50,243 nt of DNA from an uncultured Alphaproteobacteria bacterium (GTDB taxonomy: Bacteria > Pseudomonadota > Alphaproteobacteria > Rhizobiales > Beijerinckiaceae). The translations under genes were made by a program, and so were the position numbers. Below are positions 33,059 through 40,660 of this stretch, piece by piece (positions within the stretch are counted from its first letter, which is position 1; each line of letters opens with the position of its first letter). The notes beneath the pieces are model-generated. The model had not been told where the DNA came from, searched no databases, and was given only the letters and a program-made list of their open reading frames with translations. The stretch is from the NCBI GenBank assembly GCA_937988775.1, contig CALKHP010000010.1, forward strand, positions 1-50,243. Reading direction: 5' to 3'.

Positions 33059-33934
33059 CTACTTCACCCCCGTCATGGTGATGCCGTCGATGAAGCGCCT
33101 GCGCGCGAACAGGAACGCCACCACCAGCGGCGCGGTCAGGATGGTGGCGGCAGCGGTCAGCGCGCCGTAATTCGAGCCGGTCTCGGCATCGGCGAAGAAC
33201 ATCATGCCGAGCGGCGGCGGCGCGAGCTTCACGTCGGAGATCACGATCAGCGGCCAGTACAGGTCGTTCCAATGCGCCACGATCGAGAACACCGCGAAGG
33301 CGGCGATGGCAGGCCAGGCGCTCGGCGTGACGATGCGCCACACGATCTCGAATTCGCTCATGCCGTCGAGCCGGGCCGCCTGGATGATGTCATCCGGAAA
33401 GCCCTTGAAGAACTGGCGCAGCAGGAAGATCGCGAACACCGACAGGAAGAACGGCACCATGATCGCAAAATAGGTGTTGAGCAGCCCGAGATCGGCGAGC
33501 GCGATATAGAGCGGCAGCGCCGGCACCTGCACCGGGATGGCGAGCGCCAGCAGCGTCAGCACGAACAGCGTCTGCCTTCCGGGGAAGCGCAGCTTGGCGA
33601 GCGCGTAGCCGCACGGAATCGCCACCAGCAGCTGCACCACCAGGATGCAGGCGCAGATCAGCACGCCGTTCAGCGCGAAACGCAGCAGCGGCGCGCTGGT
33701 CAGGGCGAAGCTGTAATTCTCGTAGCCGTAGAACTGCTTCGGCCAGAAGCTCAGCGTCGCGGTGAAGATCTCGTCCGGCGGCTTGATCGAGGTCACCAGC
33801 ATCCACACGAAGGGCAGCAGCATGAACGCCGCCCCCGCCAGCAGGAAACCGTGCACGAGCACGCCGCCGAGCAGCCGCCCGGCCAGCCTGACGATGCGGC
33901 CGGCCCCGGCCGGCTTTGCCTGCGCGGCGCGCAT
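33059..33934 (-). CDS. UgpE/MalG-like ABC transporter permease
   Basis: This 291-aa inner-membrane protein has about six membrane segments. It shows FVWMLVTSIKPPDEIF after the first helix, then PCGYALAKLRFPGRQTLFVL. The EAA loop is IIQAARLDGMSEFEIVWRIV, and it ends RRRFIDGITMTGVK, the classic C-terminus of MalG-type permeases. Its ATG shares one base with the stop of the UgpA-like gene (TGATG). It forms the channel with the next gene. Confidence 0.93.
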   Translation of the reverse strand: MRAAQAKPAGAGRIVRLAGRLLGGVLVHGFLLAGAAFMLLPFVWMLVTSIKPPDEIFTATLSFWPKQFYGYENYSFALTSAPLLRFALNGVLICACILVVQLLVAIPCGYALAKLRFPGRQTLFVLTLLALAIPVQVPALPLYIALADLGLLNTYFAIMVPFFLSVFAIFLLRQFFKGFPDDIIQAARLDGMSEFEIVWRIVTPSAWPAIAAFAVFSIVAHWNDLYWPLIVISDVKLAPPPLGMMFFADAETGSNYGALTAAATILTAPLVVAFLFARRRFIDGITMTGVK

Positions 33935-34863
33935 CAGTAATGCACCCGGCGGTCGAGCACGAAGGCCTGGATCACCGCGAAGGCCAGGATGAAGGCAAGG
34001 AAGATCACGGTAAGGGCGGCGGCATAGGCGGTGTGGAAATATTGGAAGCCCTCGAGGTAGATCGCGTAGAGCAGCACCTCCGACGAACCCATCGGCCCGC
34101 CGCGCGTCATCACGGCCACGGTATCGAAGATCTTGAAGGCGGTGATCGAGGTGGTGACGATGACGAACATCGTCATTGGCCCCAGCAGCGGCCAGGTGAT
34201 GGTCAGGAACCGGTCGATGCCGTTGGCGCAGCCGTCGATCTCGGCCGCCTCGTACAGGTCCTTCGGGATCGACGACAGGCCGGCGAGGAACAGCACCATG
34301 TTGAAGCCGATCAGCTGCCACATGCCTATCACCGCGAGCGTCGGCAGGGCGAGCGAGGGCTCGCTGAGGAAGGCGTATTCGCCGGCACCGATCAGGCGCA
34401 GGAAGGCGTTGACCGGGCCGAGCTTCGGATGCAGCAGGAACTGCCACACCGTCGCCATGGCGATCAGCGTCGCGGTCACCGGCAGGAAATACACCATCTC
34501 GTAGAACGAGCGCGTGCGCTTGCGGCCATGCACCAGGATGGCGACGAGCAGGCCGAGCCCGACCGAGCCCGGCAGCACGATCGCCACATAAAGCAGCGTG
34601 TTCCACATCGAGCGCCGGAACACCGGATCGGCCATCGCCTTGCTGAAATTGGCGAGGCCGACATATTTGGCGTCGGTGCCGCCGAGTTCGTAATCGGTGA
34701 AGCTGAGCACGCCGAGCACGCCGAGCGGCACGAGGTCGATCAGCAGCAGCAGGATGATGGCCGGCGTCGCGAAGCCGATGCCGGTGAGCTTCTCGATCAG
34801 CGCCTGGCGGCCGCCGAAGGCCCGCCGCCCGGCCGGGGCGCGCGCGAGGCTGAGCGTGCTCAT
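33934..34863 (-). CDS. UgpA/MalF-like ABC transporter permease
   Basis: This 309-aa permease has TGIGFATPAIILLLLIDLVP as first helix, MVYFLPVTATLIAMATVWQF, and the EAA loop LYEAAEIDGCANGIDRFLTI. VMTRGGPMGSSEVLLYAIYL, the signature stretch of sugar permease 1 components, follows. The ATG at 34863 overlaps the ATPase stop by 4 nt. It pairs with the UgpE-like permease. Confidence 0.93.
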   Translation of the reverse strand: MSTLSLARAPAGRRAFGGRQALIEKLTGIGFATPAIILLLLIDLVPLGVLGVLSFTDYELGGTDAKYVGLANFSKAMADPVFRRSMWNTLLYVAIVLPGSVGLGLLVAILVHGRKRTRSFYEMVYFLPVTATLIAMATVWQFLLHPKLGPVNAFLRLIGAGEYAFLSEPSLALPTLAVIGMWQLIGFNMVLFLAGLSSIPKDLYEAAEIDGCANGIDRFLTITWPLLGPMTMFVIVTTSITAFKIFDTVAVMTRGGPMGSSEVLLYAIYLEGFQYFHTAYAAALTVIFLAFILAFAVIQAFVLDRRVHY

Positions 34864-36062
34864 CGCTCGGTCCCGCCCGTCAGGTAGAGCCGCACCGGCT
34901 TGCCGGACGCGCGCTGCGCCAGGCCGGAAGGCTCGACCCGGTTGCCCTCGGCGTCGAAGACATGGGCCTGGGCCGCATCGAAGACGAGGTCGGTGCGCCC
35001 GTGCGTGCCATGCTCGTGATCGGCCGGCACGCGGCACAGCACCGGCTGGTCGCCGAGCCCCGCGACATCGAAATGCAGGATGAATTCGGCGCCAAGATTC
35101 TCGGCCCGTCGCAGCACGGCGGGCAGCGACACCTGGCCGGCTTCCGGCTTGCCGGCATCCGCCGGCGCGATCGCTTCCGGCCGGATGCCGACGGTTGCGC
35201 TCGAGCCGGCCGGCAGGCCCGTCGCCATCGGCAGGCGGCAGCCCAGCACCTCCGGCGCGCCATCCTCGCCGATCCTGGCCGGCAGCAGGTTGATCGCCGG
35301 GCTGCCGATGAACTGCGCCACCCTGACATTGGCCGGGCGGGCATAGAGTTCGGCCGGCTTGCCCAGTTGCAGGATATGGCCGGCATCCATCATCGCCACG
35401 CGGTCGGACATCGTCATCGCCTCGACCTGGTCATGCGTGACATAGATGAAGGTCGTCTTGAGCCGCGCGTGCAGTTCGGCCAGTTCGGTGCGCATGTGGA
35501 CGCGCAGCTTGGCATCGAGATTGGACAGCGGCTCGTCCATCAGGAACACATCGGGGTGGCGCACCATGGCGCGCCCGAGCGCCACGCGCTGGCGCTGGCC
35601 GCCCGAAAGCGCGGCCGGGCGGCGCCCGAGCAGCGCCTCGATCTGCAACTGGCTCGCCACCGCGCGCACCTCGGCGCCGATCTCGGCCATCACCCGGCGC
35701 CGGCGCGGCGACAGCAGCTTGATCAGCGGCAGGCGCTCCCACAGCGAAAGATGCTGCATGGTGAGCGGCAGGCCGATATTGCCGGCCACCGTCATGTGCG
35801 GATAGAGCGCGTAGCTCTGGAACACCATGGCGACCCGGCGTTCATGCGGCCGCAAATGGTCGATCGGCGCGCCGTTGACCATCACCGAGCCGGCGCTTTG
35901 CGGCTCGAGCCCGGCGATGATGCGGATCAGGGTCGACTTGCCGCAGCCGGAGGCCCCGACCAGGGTGAGGAACTCGCCCTCGGCGATATCGAGATCGATG
36001 CCGTTGAGCACGGGCGCCGGCCCGAAATTCTTGGTGATTCCCTTCAGCGCGACTGTCGCCAT
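34860..36062 (-). CDS. UgpC/MalK-like ABC transporter ATP-binding protein with an insertion
   Basis: This 400-aa ATPase has Walker A GASGCGKST (36-44), VFQSYALYPHMTV, signature LSGGQRQRVALGRAMV (from 152), Walker B VFLMDEPLSNLDAKLR, and a C-terminal OB/TOBE domain of about 150 residues. Between the Q-loop and the signature there is a basic insertion of roughly 16-18 residues (LSLWERLPLIKLLSPRRRRV, about 106-125). The signature therefore lies later than in MalK or UgpC. It is 11 bases downstream of the first phosphoesterase gene. It powers the permease pair encoded just after it. Confidence 0.93.
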   Translation of the reverse strand: MATVALKGITKNFGPAPVLNGIDLDIAEGEFLTLVGASGCGKSTLIRIIAGLEPQSAGSVMVNGAPIDHLRPHERRVAMVFQSYALYPHMTVAGNIGLPLTMQHLSLWERLPLIKLLSPRRRRVMAEIGAEVRAVASQLQIEALLGRRPAALSGGQRQRVALGRAMVRHPDVFLMDEPLSNLDAKLRVHMRTELAELHARLKTTFIYVTHDQVEAMTMSDRVAMMDAGHILQLGKPAELYARPANVRVAQFIGSPAINLLPARIGEDGAPEVLGCRLPMATGLPAGSSATVGIRPEAIAPADAGKPEAGQVSLPAVLRRAENLGAEFILHFDVAGLGDQPVLCRVPADHEHGTHGRTDLVFDAAQAHVFDAEGNRVEPSGLAQRASGKPVRLYLTGGTER

Positions 36063-36073
36063 CGGCCGTCTCC

Positions 36074-36898
36074 TCAGGCGGTCTCGCGGGGTGGGTAGAC
36101 TTCGTGCAGCACGTCGTCGATCCAGAGCGTCGTCAGCCCCGGCACCTCCTGCCGCGTGATCGTCACCGCGTCGCCGGAGAAATCGTAGCTGACGGCGCCA
36201 AGGCGCGTGAGGCCCGGCATCGGCGGCTGGTTGGCCGGGCCGACGACGAAGCCGGACGAGCCGCCCCAGATGTAGCGGCAGCCGTTCACCTGCGCATCGT
36301 GCTCGCGGTGCAGGTGGCCGCTCGCCACGAAGGCGACGTTGTGCCGGTCGATCAGCGCGAGCAGCGGCGCGCGCTGCGCCGGCTTCACCGACCAGTAGCC
36401 GGTATCGCCTTCCTCGCGCGCCTCGATGAACAGCGGCTTGTGCAGGAACCAGCCGATCCGCCGCCCTTCGGCGCTGGCAAGCTGCCCTTCGAGCCAGGCG
36501 AACTGCTCGGCCTCATCCGGCACGCCCGCGCCGAACAGCATCGAATCGAGCCCGATCAGGCGCCAGTCCTCGAGATCCTTCACCCACCAGTCCGGGCCGA
36601 AATGCCGGCGCCATCGCGCGAGGCGCGTCCGGTCGACGGGCTGGAACGGGTGGTGCGGTTCGCCGACATCGTGGTTTCCCGGCACGCTCAGCACCGGTGC
36701 CGGCAGGCCGGCGAGCAGGCCGGCGCAATGGCGCATGTCCTCATCCTGGTCGGCGCCATCGACCGTCACGTCGCCGGTATGGATGATCAGATCGGGCTTC
36801 TGGCCCGCGACCCAGGCCGCCAGTGGCGGCCAGTTCACGGCGAAATGCGGCTTCGTGCGGCTGAGATGGGTGTCGGAAATCTGGACGACGCGCTGCAT
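36074..36898 (-). CDS. Calcineurin-like metallophosphoesterase 2 (CpdA/Icc-like)
   Basis: This 274-aa cytoplasmic metallophosphoesterase has ISDTHLS (D9, H11), IIHTGDVTVDG (D43), SVPGNHDVGEP (N75, H76), FLHKPLF and SGHLHREHD. That is a complete metal site with a single His in the fourth motif. It is clearly different from the GpdQ-like enzyme at the other end of the operon. It is the first gene after the promoter at 37064-37092. Members cleave cyclic nucleotides, glycerophosphodiesters or phosphomonoesters. Linkage to a Ugp-like importer supports action on an imported phosphate ester. Confidence 0.87.
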   Translation of the reverse strand: MQRVVQISDTHLSRTKPHFAVNWPPLAAWVAGQKPDLIIHTGDVTVDGADQDEDMRHCAGLLAGLPAPVLSVPGNHDVGEPHHPFQPVDRTRLARWRRHFGPDWWVKDLEDWRLIGLDSMLFGAGVPDEAEQFAWLEGQLASAEGRRIGWFLHKPLFIEAREEGDTGYWSVKPAQRAPLLALIDRHNVAFVASGHLHREHDAQVNGCRYIWGGSSGFVVGPANQPPMPGLTRLGAVSYDFSGDAVTITRQEVPGLTTLWIDDVLHEVYPPRETA

Positions 36899-37063
36899 GG
36901 GCTTCCATCGCTAGAGAGGTCCGCCAGAAGCGAACAGGCTCCACAGTGTTGAACGACCGGGCCGAAAAGGCCGGCATATCGATGGCGAGCCGGTAAGGCG
37001 GCGGCATGACAGCCCTACGACGTCCCCCCTTCCATTGCCGGTTTTTACCGGTCTCTCCCACAT

Positions 37064-37092
37064 AATATACAGATGCATTTTCAGAATGACAA
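37064..37092 (-). promoter_or_regulatory. Sigma70-type promoter of the phosphoesterase/Ugp-like operon with embedded operator (site 3)
   Basis: On the minus strand, TTGTCA (37092-37087) and TATATT (37069-37064) are separated by exactly 17 bases, close to the sigma70 consensus. The sequence AATGCATCTGTATA (37079-37066) lies across the spacer and the -10 box. It shares CATCTGTAT with site 1 and CAT-TGTA with site 2. This geometry fits direct repression. Transcription would begin near 37057. Confidence 0.7.
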
Positions 37093-37270
37093 ATGAATAT
37101 CGAACCCGGCAAGGCGTGATTCCAAGCCGTCCGGGCCAAGGCGGTCGATCGCCTTGCCACCGTGGCCGAGCCTCGAATCCGCGCTCCACGCGATGGCGAC
37201 GCCGGATATGCAAGGGGTGGCCATCGTCTCTCTCCCGGGAAGATCGGTCGTCGTTGCACAAGGCCGCAAA

Positions 37271-37294
37271 CCGGCGGCGGCTGGTTGCCGCCGG
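37271..37294 (-). terminator. Possible terminator of the HAD/SorC 2 operon
   Basis: A perfect 8-bp stem CCGGCGGC / GCCGCCGG with an 8-base loop lies about 94 bases after the SorC 2 stop. A short TTT follows on the minus strand. It is weak as an intrinsic terminator but the position is right. Confidence 0.4.
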
Positions 37295-37387
37295 ATTTGA
37301 TCATGGCGCAAAAGCTCAATCAAATGATCAGTGCCGGAACATATACACGATTGCGGGGACGCCCGCGTCAAGCCGGAGGGGTCGGCC

Positions 37388-38335
37388 TCAGCACGCCAGC
37401 AGCATGCGCGCGGTCGTCTCGTCCGTCACCAGGCCGTTGACGAGGCCGCCGATCAGGGCCGCATGCAGCGGCACCACCTTGTCGGCGCCGCAGGCGACGC
37501 AGATATGGGGCCGATCGGCGCTGCCGTGCGGCGCCACGCTGGTCACGCGGCAGTTCAGCCCCTGGTCGAGGATGCGGCCGTCACGATCGAAAATCCAGCC
37601 GATGACCTCGCCGACGCCGCCGAGCCGCATGCTGTCGAACAACTCGTCCCGCGTGATGAAGCCGTCCCTGAGAAAGACCGCGTCGTGATCGATCTGGCTG
37701 ATGCCGGAGAGCCGGATGTCGGCGTCGGCGGCAAGGGCGAAGATGCGGCGCACGGCATCGATGGCAAGCATCTGGTCGCGCTGCTCGGGCGTCGCGGCGT
37801 GCAGCGGCAGGGGCATCGGAAAATACTGCGCGCCCGTGATATCGGCGAGCTTGCCCGGCGCATCGAACCGGCTCGCCGAACCGTCGGGCGAAATGTTGCC
37901 GACCAGCGAAATCAGCCGGTGGAGCGGGTACTCCGCCGGCGCGACGCGCTCGACGCTCGCCCGCATCGAGCGCCCGGTGCCGAGCGCGATCGCCAGGCTG
38001 CGCCCCGAGCGCAGCATGCGCTCGAGATAGATCGCCGCCGCCTCGGCCATGCCGGTGAAGGACGTGGCGCGCGTGCCGTCCGCCGGTACGATATCGCAAT
38101 GGAGCAGGCGATGGCGCTCGGCGAGCCGCGCCGCCAGTTCCATGCACGCCCCGATCGGATGCGTCATGCGGAAGGTGATGAGGTTCTCGGCGCGACACAG
38201 CGAAACCAGCCGCTGCGCCGTCGGGCGCGAGACATTGAGGCTTCGCGCGATCTCGTCCTGCGTGCGGCCGGCAATATAGTACAGCCAGCCGGCGCGCGCC
38301 GCATCGTCGAGCCGCGCATTGCCGCTTTCCGTCAC
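37388..38335 (-). CDS. SorC-family (sugar-binding) transcriptional regulator 2
   Basis: This 315-aa SorC/DeoR-type regulator has the HTH AAWLYY-like start (ARAGWLYYIAGRTQDEIARS, LNVSRPTAQRLVSLCRAENL). The C-terminal effector domain includes ALGTGRSMRASVERV, SLVGNISPDGSASRF, LSGISQIDHDAVF and VACGADKVVPLHAALIGGLV. The start overlaps the HAD phosphatase stop by 4 nt. It probably controls the divergent binding-protein/dehydrogenase/xylulokinase operon and its own operon through TTTGA-N6-TCAAA at 39082-39097. Its ligand is likely a pentitol or ketopentose phosphate. Confidence 0.9.
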   Translation of the reverse strand: MTESGNARLDDAARAGWLYYIAGRTQDEIARSLNVSRPTAQRLVSLCRAENLITFRMTHPIGACMELAARLAERHRLLHCDIVPADGTRATSFTGMAEAAAIYLERMLRSGRSLAIALGTGRSMRASVERVAPAEYPLHRLISLVGNISPDGSASRFDAPGKLADITGAQYFPMPLPLHAATPEQRDQMLAIDAVRRIFALAADADIRLSGISQIDHDAVFLRDGFITRDELFDSMRLGGVGEVIGWIFDRDGRILDQGLNCRVTSVAPHGSADRPHICVACGADKVVPLHAALIGGLVNGLVTDETTARMLLAC

Positions 38336-39033
38336 GCCTTCGCCTCCAATCTCGCCAGCGATGCCGGCAATTCCGCGATCGCGCTCAGGATGCCATCGGC
38401 CCCGGCGGCCAGCAAATCCTGCGTGCGGTCGACCACGGAAAAATGGCTGCCGCCGGTAAAACCCCAGGCGGCCATGCCGGCGGCCTTGGCGGCGGCGATG
38501 CCGCTCACGCTATCCTCGATGACCAGGCATTGCGCCGGCGGGATCCCCATCGTCGCCGCCGCCAGAAGGAACAGGTCCGGCGCCGGCTTGCCATGTCTCA
38601 CCATGGTGGTGCTGAACACGCGCCCGTCGAACAGATCCCACAGCGCGGTCTTGCGCAACATGAAGGCAATGCGCTCGCCGTCGCTCGATGAAGCGACGCA
38701 ATACGGCACCGGCAGCGCCTCGACGGCGGCGCGAATGCCGGGAATGGCCAGCAAATCGCGCGCGAAGCGATCGAACAGCTCGGCGCGCCAGTCATGCACG
38801 AACGCCGCCGGCAAGGGCTGGCCGGAAAGGCGCATGTAATCGTCCGTGACCGCGCTGGCCGGCCGGCCGAGATAGCGCGTGAGCACCCATGGCAGGGTGC
38901 GCTCGAGGCCGTGACGCGCCAGCACGTTGACGAGGGTCGAGCAACTGATGACCTCGCTGTCGACCAGCACCCCGTCGCAATCGAAGATGACCAGATTGAA
39001 GGGGGCTGGTCGGCCAGCGCCGGCGCTTAGCAT
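38332..39033 (-). CDS. HAD-superfamily phosphatase (beta-phosphoglucomutase/GPP-like)
   Basis: This protein of about 233 aa belongs to HAD subfamily IA. It has NLVIFDCDGVLVDSEVISCS (nucleophile DCD), VASSSDGERIAFMLRK, the MVRHGKPAPDLFLLAA lysine and CLVIEDSVSGIAAAKAAGM. These fit the phosphatases that act on sugar or polyol phosphates (DOG1/GPP-like, BPGM-like). The ATG at 39033 gives the family length, although the ribosome-binding site is weak. The gene is coupled to SorC 2 and could remove toxic phosphorylated intermediates or act in the pentitol pathway. Confidence 0.85.
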   Translation of the reverse strand: MLSAGAGRPAPFNLVIFDCDGVLVDSEVISCSTLVNVLARHGLERTLPWVLTRYLGRPASAVTDDYMRLSGQPLPAAFVHDWRAELFDRFARDLLAIPGIRAAVEALPVPYCVASSSDGERIAFMLRKTALWDLFDGRVFSTTMVRHGKPAPDLFLLAAATMGIPPAQCLVIEDSVSGIAAAKAAGMAAWGFTGGSHFSVVDRTQDLLAAGADGILSAIAELPASLARLEAKA

Positions 39034-39068
39034 GGTATTCGGCCATCGATCGTGAGCATACGTTCGTC

Positions 39069-39097
39069 GATAGAATAAATGTTTGAACCTTGTCAAA
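39069..39097. promoter_or_regulatory. Divergent promoter with TTTGA-N6-TCAAA dyad
   Basis: A perfect 5-bp dyad TTTGA (39082-39086) / TCAAA (39093-39097) overlaps a consensus -35 (TTGACA on the minus strand, 39096-39091) of the HAD/SorC 2 operon. A TCTATC -10 candidate lies at 39074-39069. It probably is the SorC 2 operator and is distinct from the TACATNTGTA sites. Confidence 0.45.
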
Positions 39098-39229
39098 TTG
39101 GGTATAGGCTTTTCGACAATAAGCACCGGAACTTTCCTCGGCGATCCCTTGCGGGGCGCCGGCGTGTCGGCCGCCATCATGGCCGACCGGGAAAACGGCA
39201 GCACGAAACCGGCGAACGGAGGACGGGCC

Positions 39230-40519
39230 ATGGGGCATGTTGCAAAACTGGCTGGAACTTTGGCGGGTCTGGCATTCGCCGCGCTCATGTCCGCGGCACC
39301 GGCGCGCGCCGAGACCGTGACCCTGAACGTGTTCTACTCCCAGCCTTCCTTCGCCAAATATCATGAGCCGATCGCCCAGGCCTTCATGAAGCAGCACCCC
39401 GATATCAAGATCGCCTTCCGGGCGCCCGCCGCGAATTACGATGAAGGCCACCAGGCGATGCTCCGCGAGGTCGTGACCAACCAGCTGCCCGACATCTACT
39501 TTCCGGGTTTCCACCTGCTGTCGGAACTGACGAAAGTCCTGTTGAAGCGCCAGCAGATCGTCGAGCTGACACCGCTTCTCGCGGCGGAACCGGAGGAGTG
39601 GCGCAAGAAGAACTACGCCGACAAGATCATCGATCTCGGCAAGGTCGACGGCAAGCTTTACGGCCTCGCGGTCAATGCCTCGCTGCCGATCATGTATTAC
39701 AATACCGAGCTGGTGAAGAAAGCCGGCGGCGATCCGCAGCATATGCCCGATACCTGGGATGGCGTCATCGCGCTTGCCGCCAGGATCAAGGCGCTCGGGC
39801 CGAACATCGCCGGCATGGCCTATAACGTCCACGACTGGCCGGATGACTGGCTGTTCCGCTCGATCATCCATCAGGAAGGCGGCAATATGCTCGACCCTTC
39901 CGGCACCAAGGTCGCCTTCGACACCGATGCCGGCAAGAAGGCCATGGCCAATCTTCGCCGCTTCGTGACGGAGGGCGGCATGCCGCTGATCGATTTCGAT
40001 GCGTCGCGCCAGCAATTCGTCGCCGGCCAGATCGGCCTGTTCTTCGATACGCCGGCGCGGCTGCGCCAGGTGACCGACCTGATCGGCACGCGCTTCACCC
40101 TCGGCACCGATGTCTTTCCGATCGACAACAAGCAGAGCGGCGGTATCCCGACGGGCGGTTGCGCCATCATCATCACGGCCAAGGAGCCCGCGAAGCAGAA
40201 AGCCGCCTGGGAATACGCCAAATTCATCACCGGCCCGGAGGCACAGAAGATCATCGTCGAGGTGACCGGCTATCTTCCGACCAACAAGCTCACATCCGGC
40301 CCCGATTATCTCGGCGCCTTCTACCAGAAGAATCCGAACTTCATGACGGCAGCCAGGGAAACCGACCGCGCCGTGCCGTGGCAGGGCTATCCAGGCGGCA
40401 GTTCCGTGCGGGTCTGGCGCCAGCAGCGCGAAACCATCAACGCCATCATGCGCGGCGAGATGCAGCCCGGTCCCGGCCTCGACAAGATCGCAGCCGACAC
40501 CACGGCCTTGCTGAAGTGA
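39230..40519 (+). CDS. Ugp/sugar-type ABC substrate-binding protein 2
   Basis: This 429-aa paralogue of the binding protein at 31718-32992 has a signal peptide (MGHVAKLAGTLAGLAFAALM, cleavage after ARA). The mature start VTLNVFYSQPSFAKYHEPIA, the GMAYNVHDWPDDWLFR segment and QQFVAGQIGLFFDTPARLRQ all line up with the first protein. The start has GGAGG 6 bases upstream. No permease or ATPase gene accompanies it, so it most likely feeds the single Ugp-like transporter in the neighbouring operon. It precedes the dehydrogenase and xylulokinase genes on the same strand, suggesting a pentitol/hexitol ligand. Confidence 0.9.
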   Translation: MGHVAKLAGTLAGLAFAALMSAAPARAETVTLNVFYSQPSFAKYHEPIAQAFMKQHPDIKIAFRAPAANYDEGHQAMLREVVTNQLPDIYFPGFHLLSELTKVLLKRQQIVELTPLLAAEPEEWRKKNYADKIIDLGKVDGKLYGLAVNASLPIMYYNTELVKKAGGDPQHMPDTWDGVIALAARIKALGPNIAGMAYNVHDWPDDWLFRSIIHQEGGNMLDPSGTKVAFDTDAGKKAMANLRRFVTEGGMPLIDFDASRQQFVAGQIGLFFDTPARLRQVTDLIGTRFTLGTDVFPIDNKQSGGIPTGGCAIIITAKEPAKQKAAWEYAKFITGPEAQKIIVEVTGYLPTNKLTSGPDYLGAFYQKNPNFMTAARETDRAVPWQGYPGGSSVRVWRQQRETINAIMRGEMQPGPGLDKIAADTTALLK

Positions 40520-40660
40520 TCCCGCGCGATGCATGGCCCCGCCGCGCTCGATCCGATGCCACGGCGCCGGGTCGACACACACGGGTGCCGACGATCAGTT
40601 TCTGAATGACAGCACCAATGCGCCCCGTTTCGGGTCGTCTTCCCGGGGGCGTCTTCCGCC

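Larger units (their letters stand above)
36899..37387. other. 489-base non-coding region: leader, promoter, operator and terminator-like hairpin
   Basis: No convincing gene. It holds a leader of about 160 nt before the phosphoesterase gene, and the promoter and operator at 37064-37092. There is also a perfect 8-bp hairpin (CCGGCGGC / GCCGCCGG, 37271-37294) that may end the SorC 2 transcript, and two TGATCA hexamers (37298-37303, 37325-37330). A 47-codon minus-strand frame at 37081-37224 with a good ribosome-binding site is discussed as a finding. Confidence 0.6.

Noticed and set aside
36911..37261. Possible gene upstream of the phosphoesterase operon
   Set aside because: The frame runs through the promoter and leader, has a Cys/Arg-rich unconvincing product and no ribosome-binding site.
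38792..40582. A 596-codon minus-strand frame
   Set aside because: It is antisense to binding protein 2, which has a signal peptide, a strong ribosome-binding site and a paralogue in the window.
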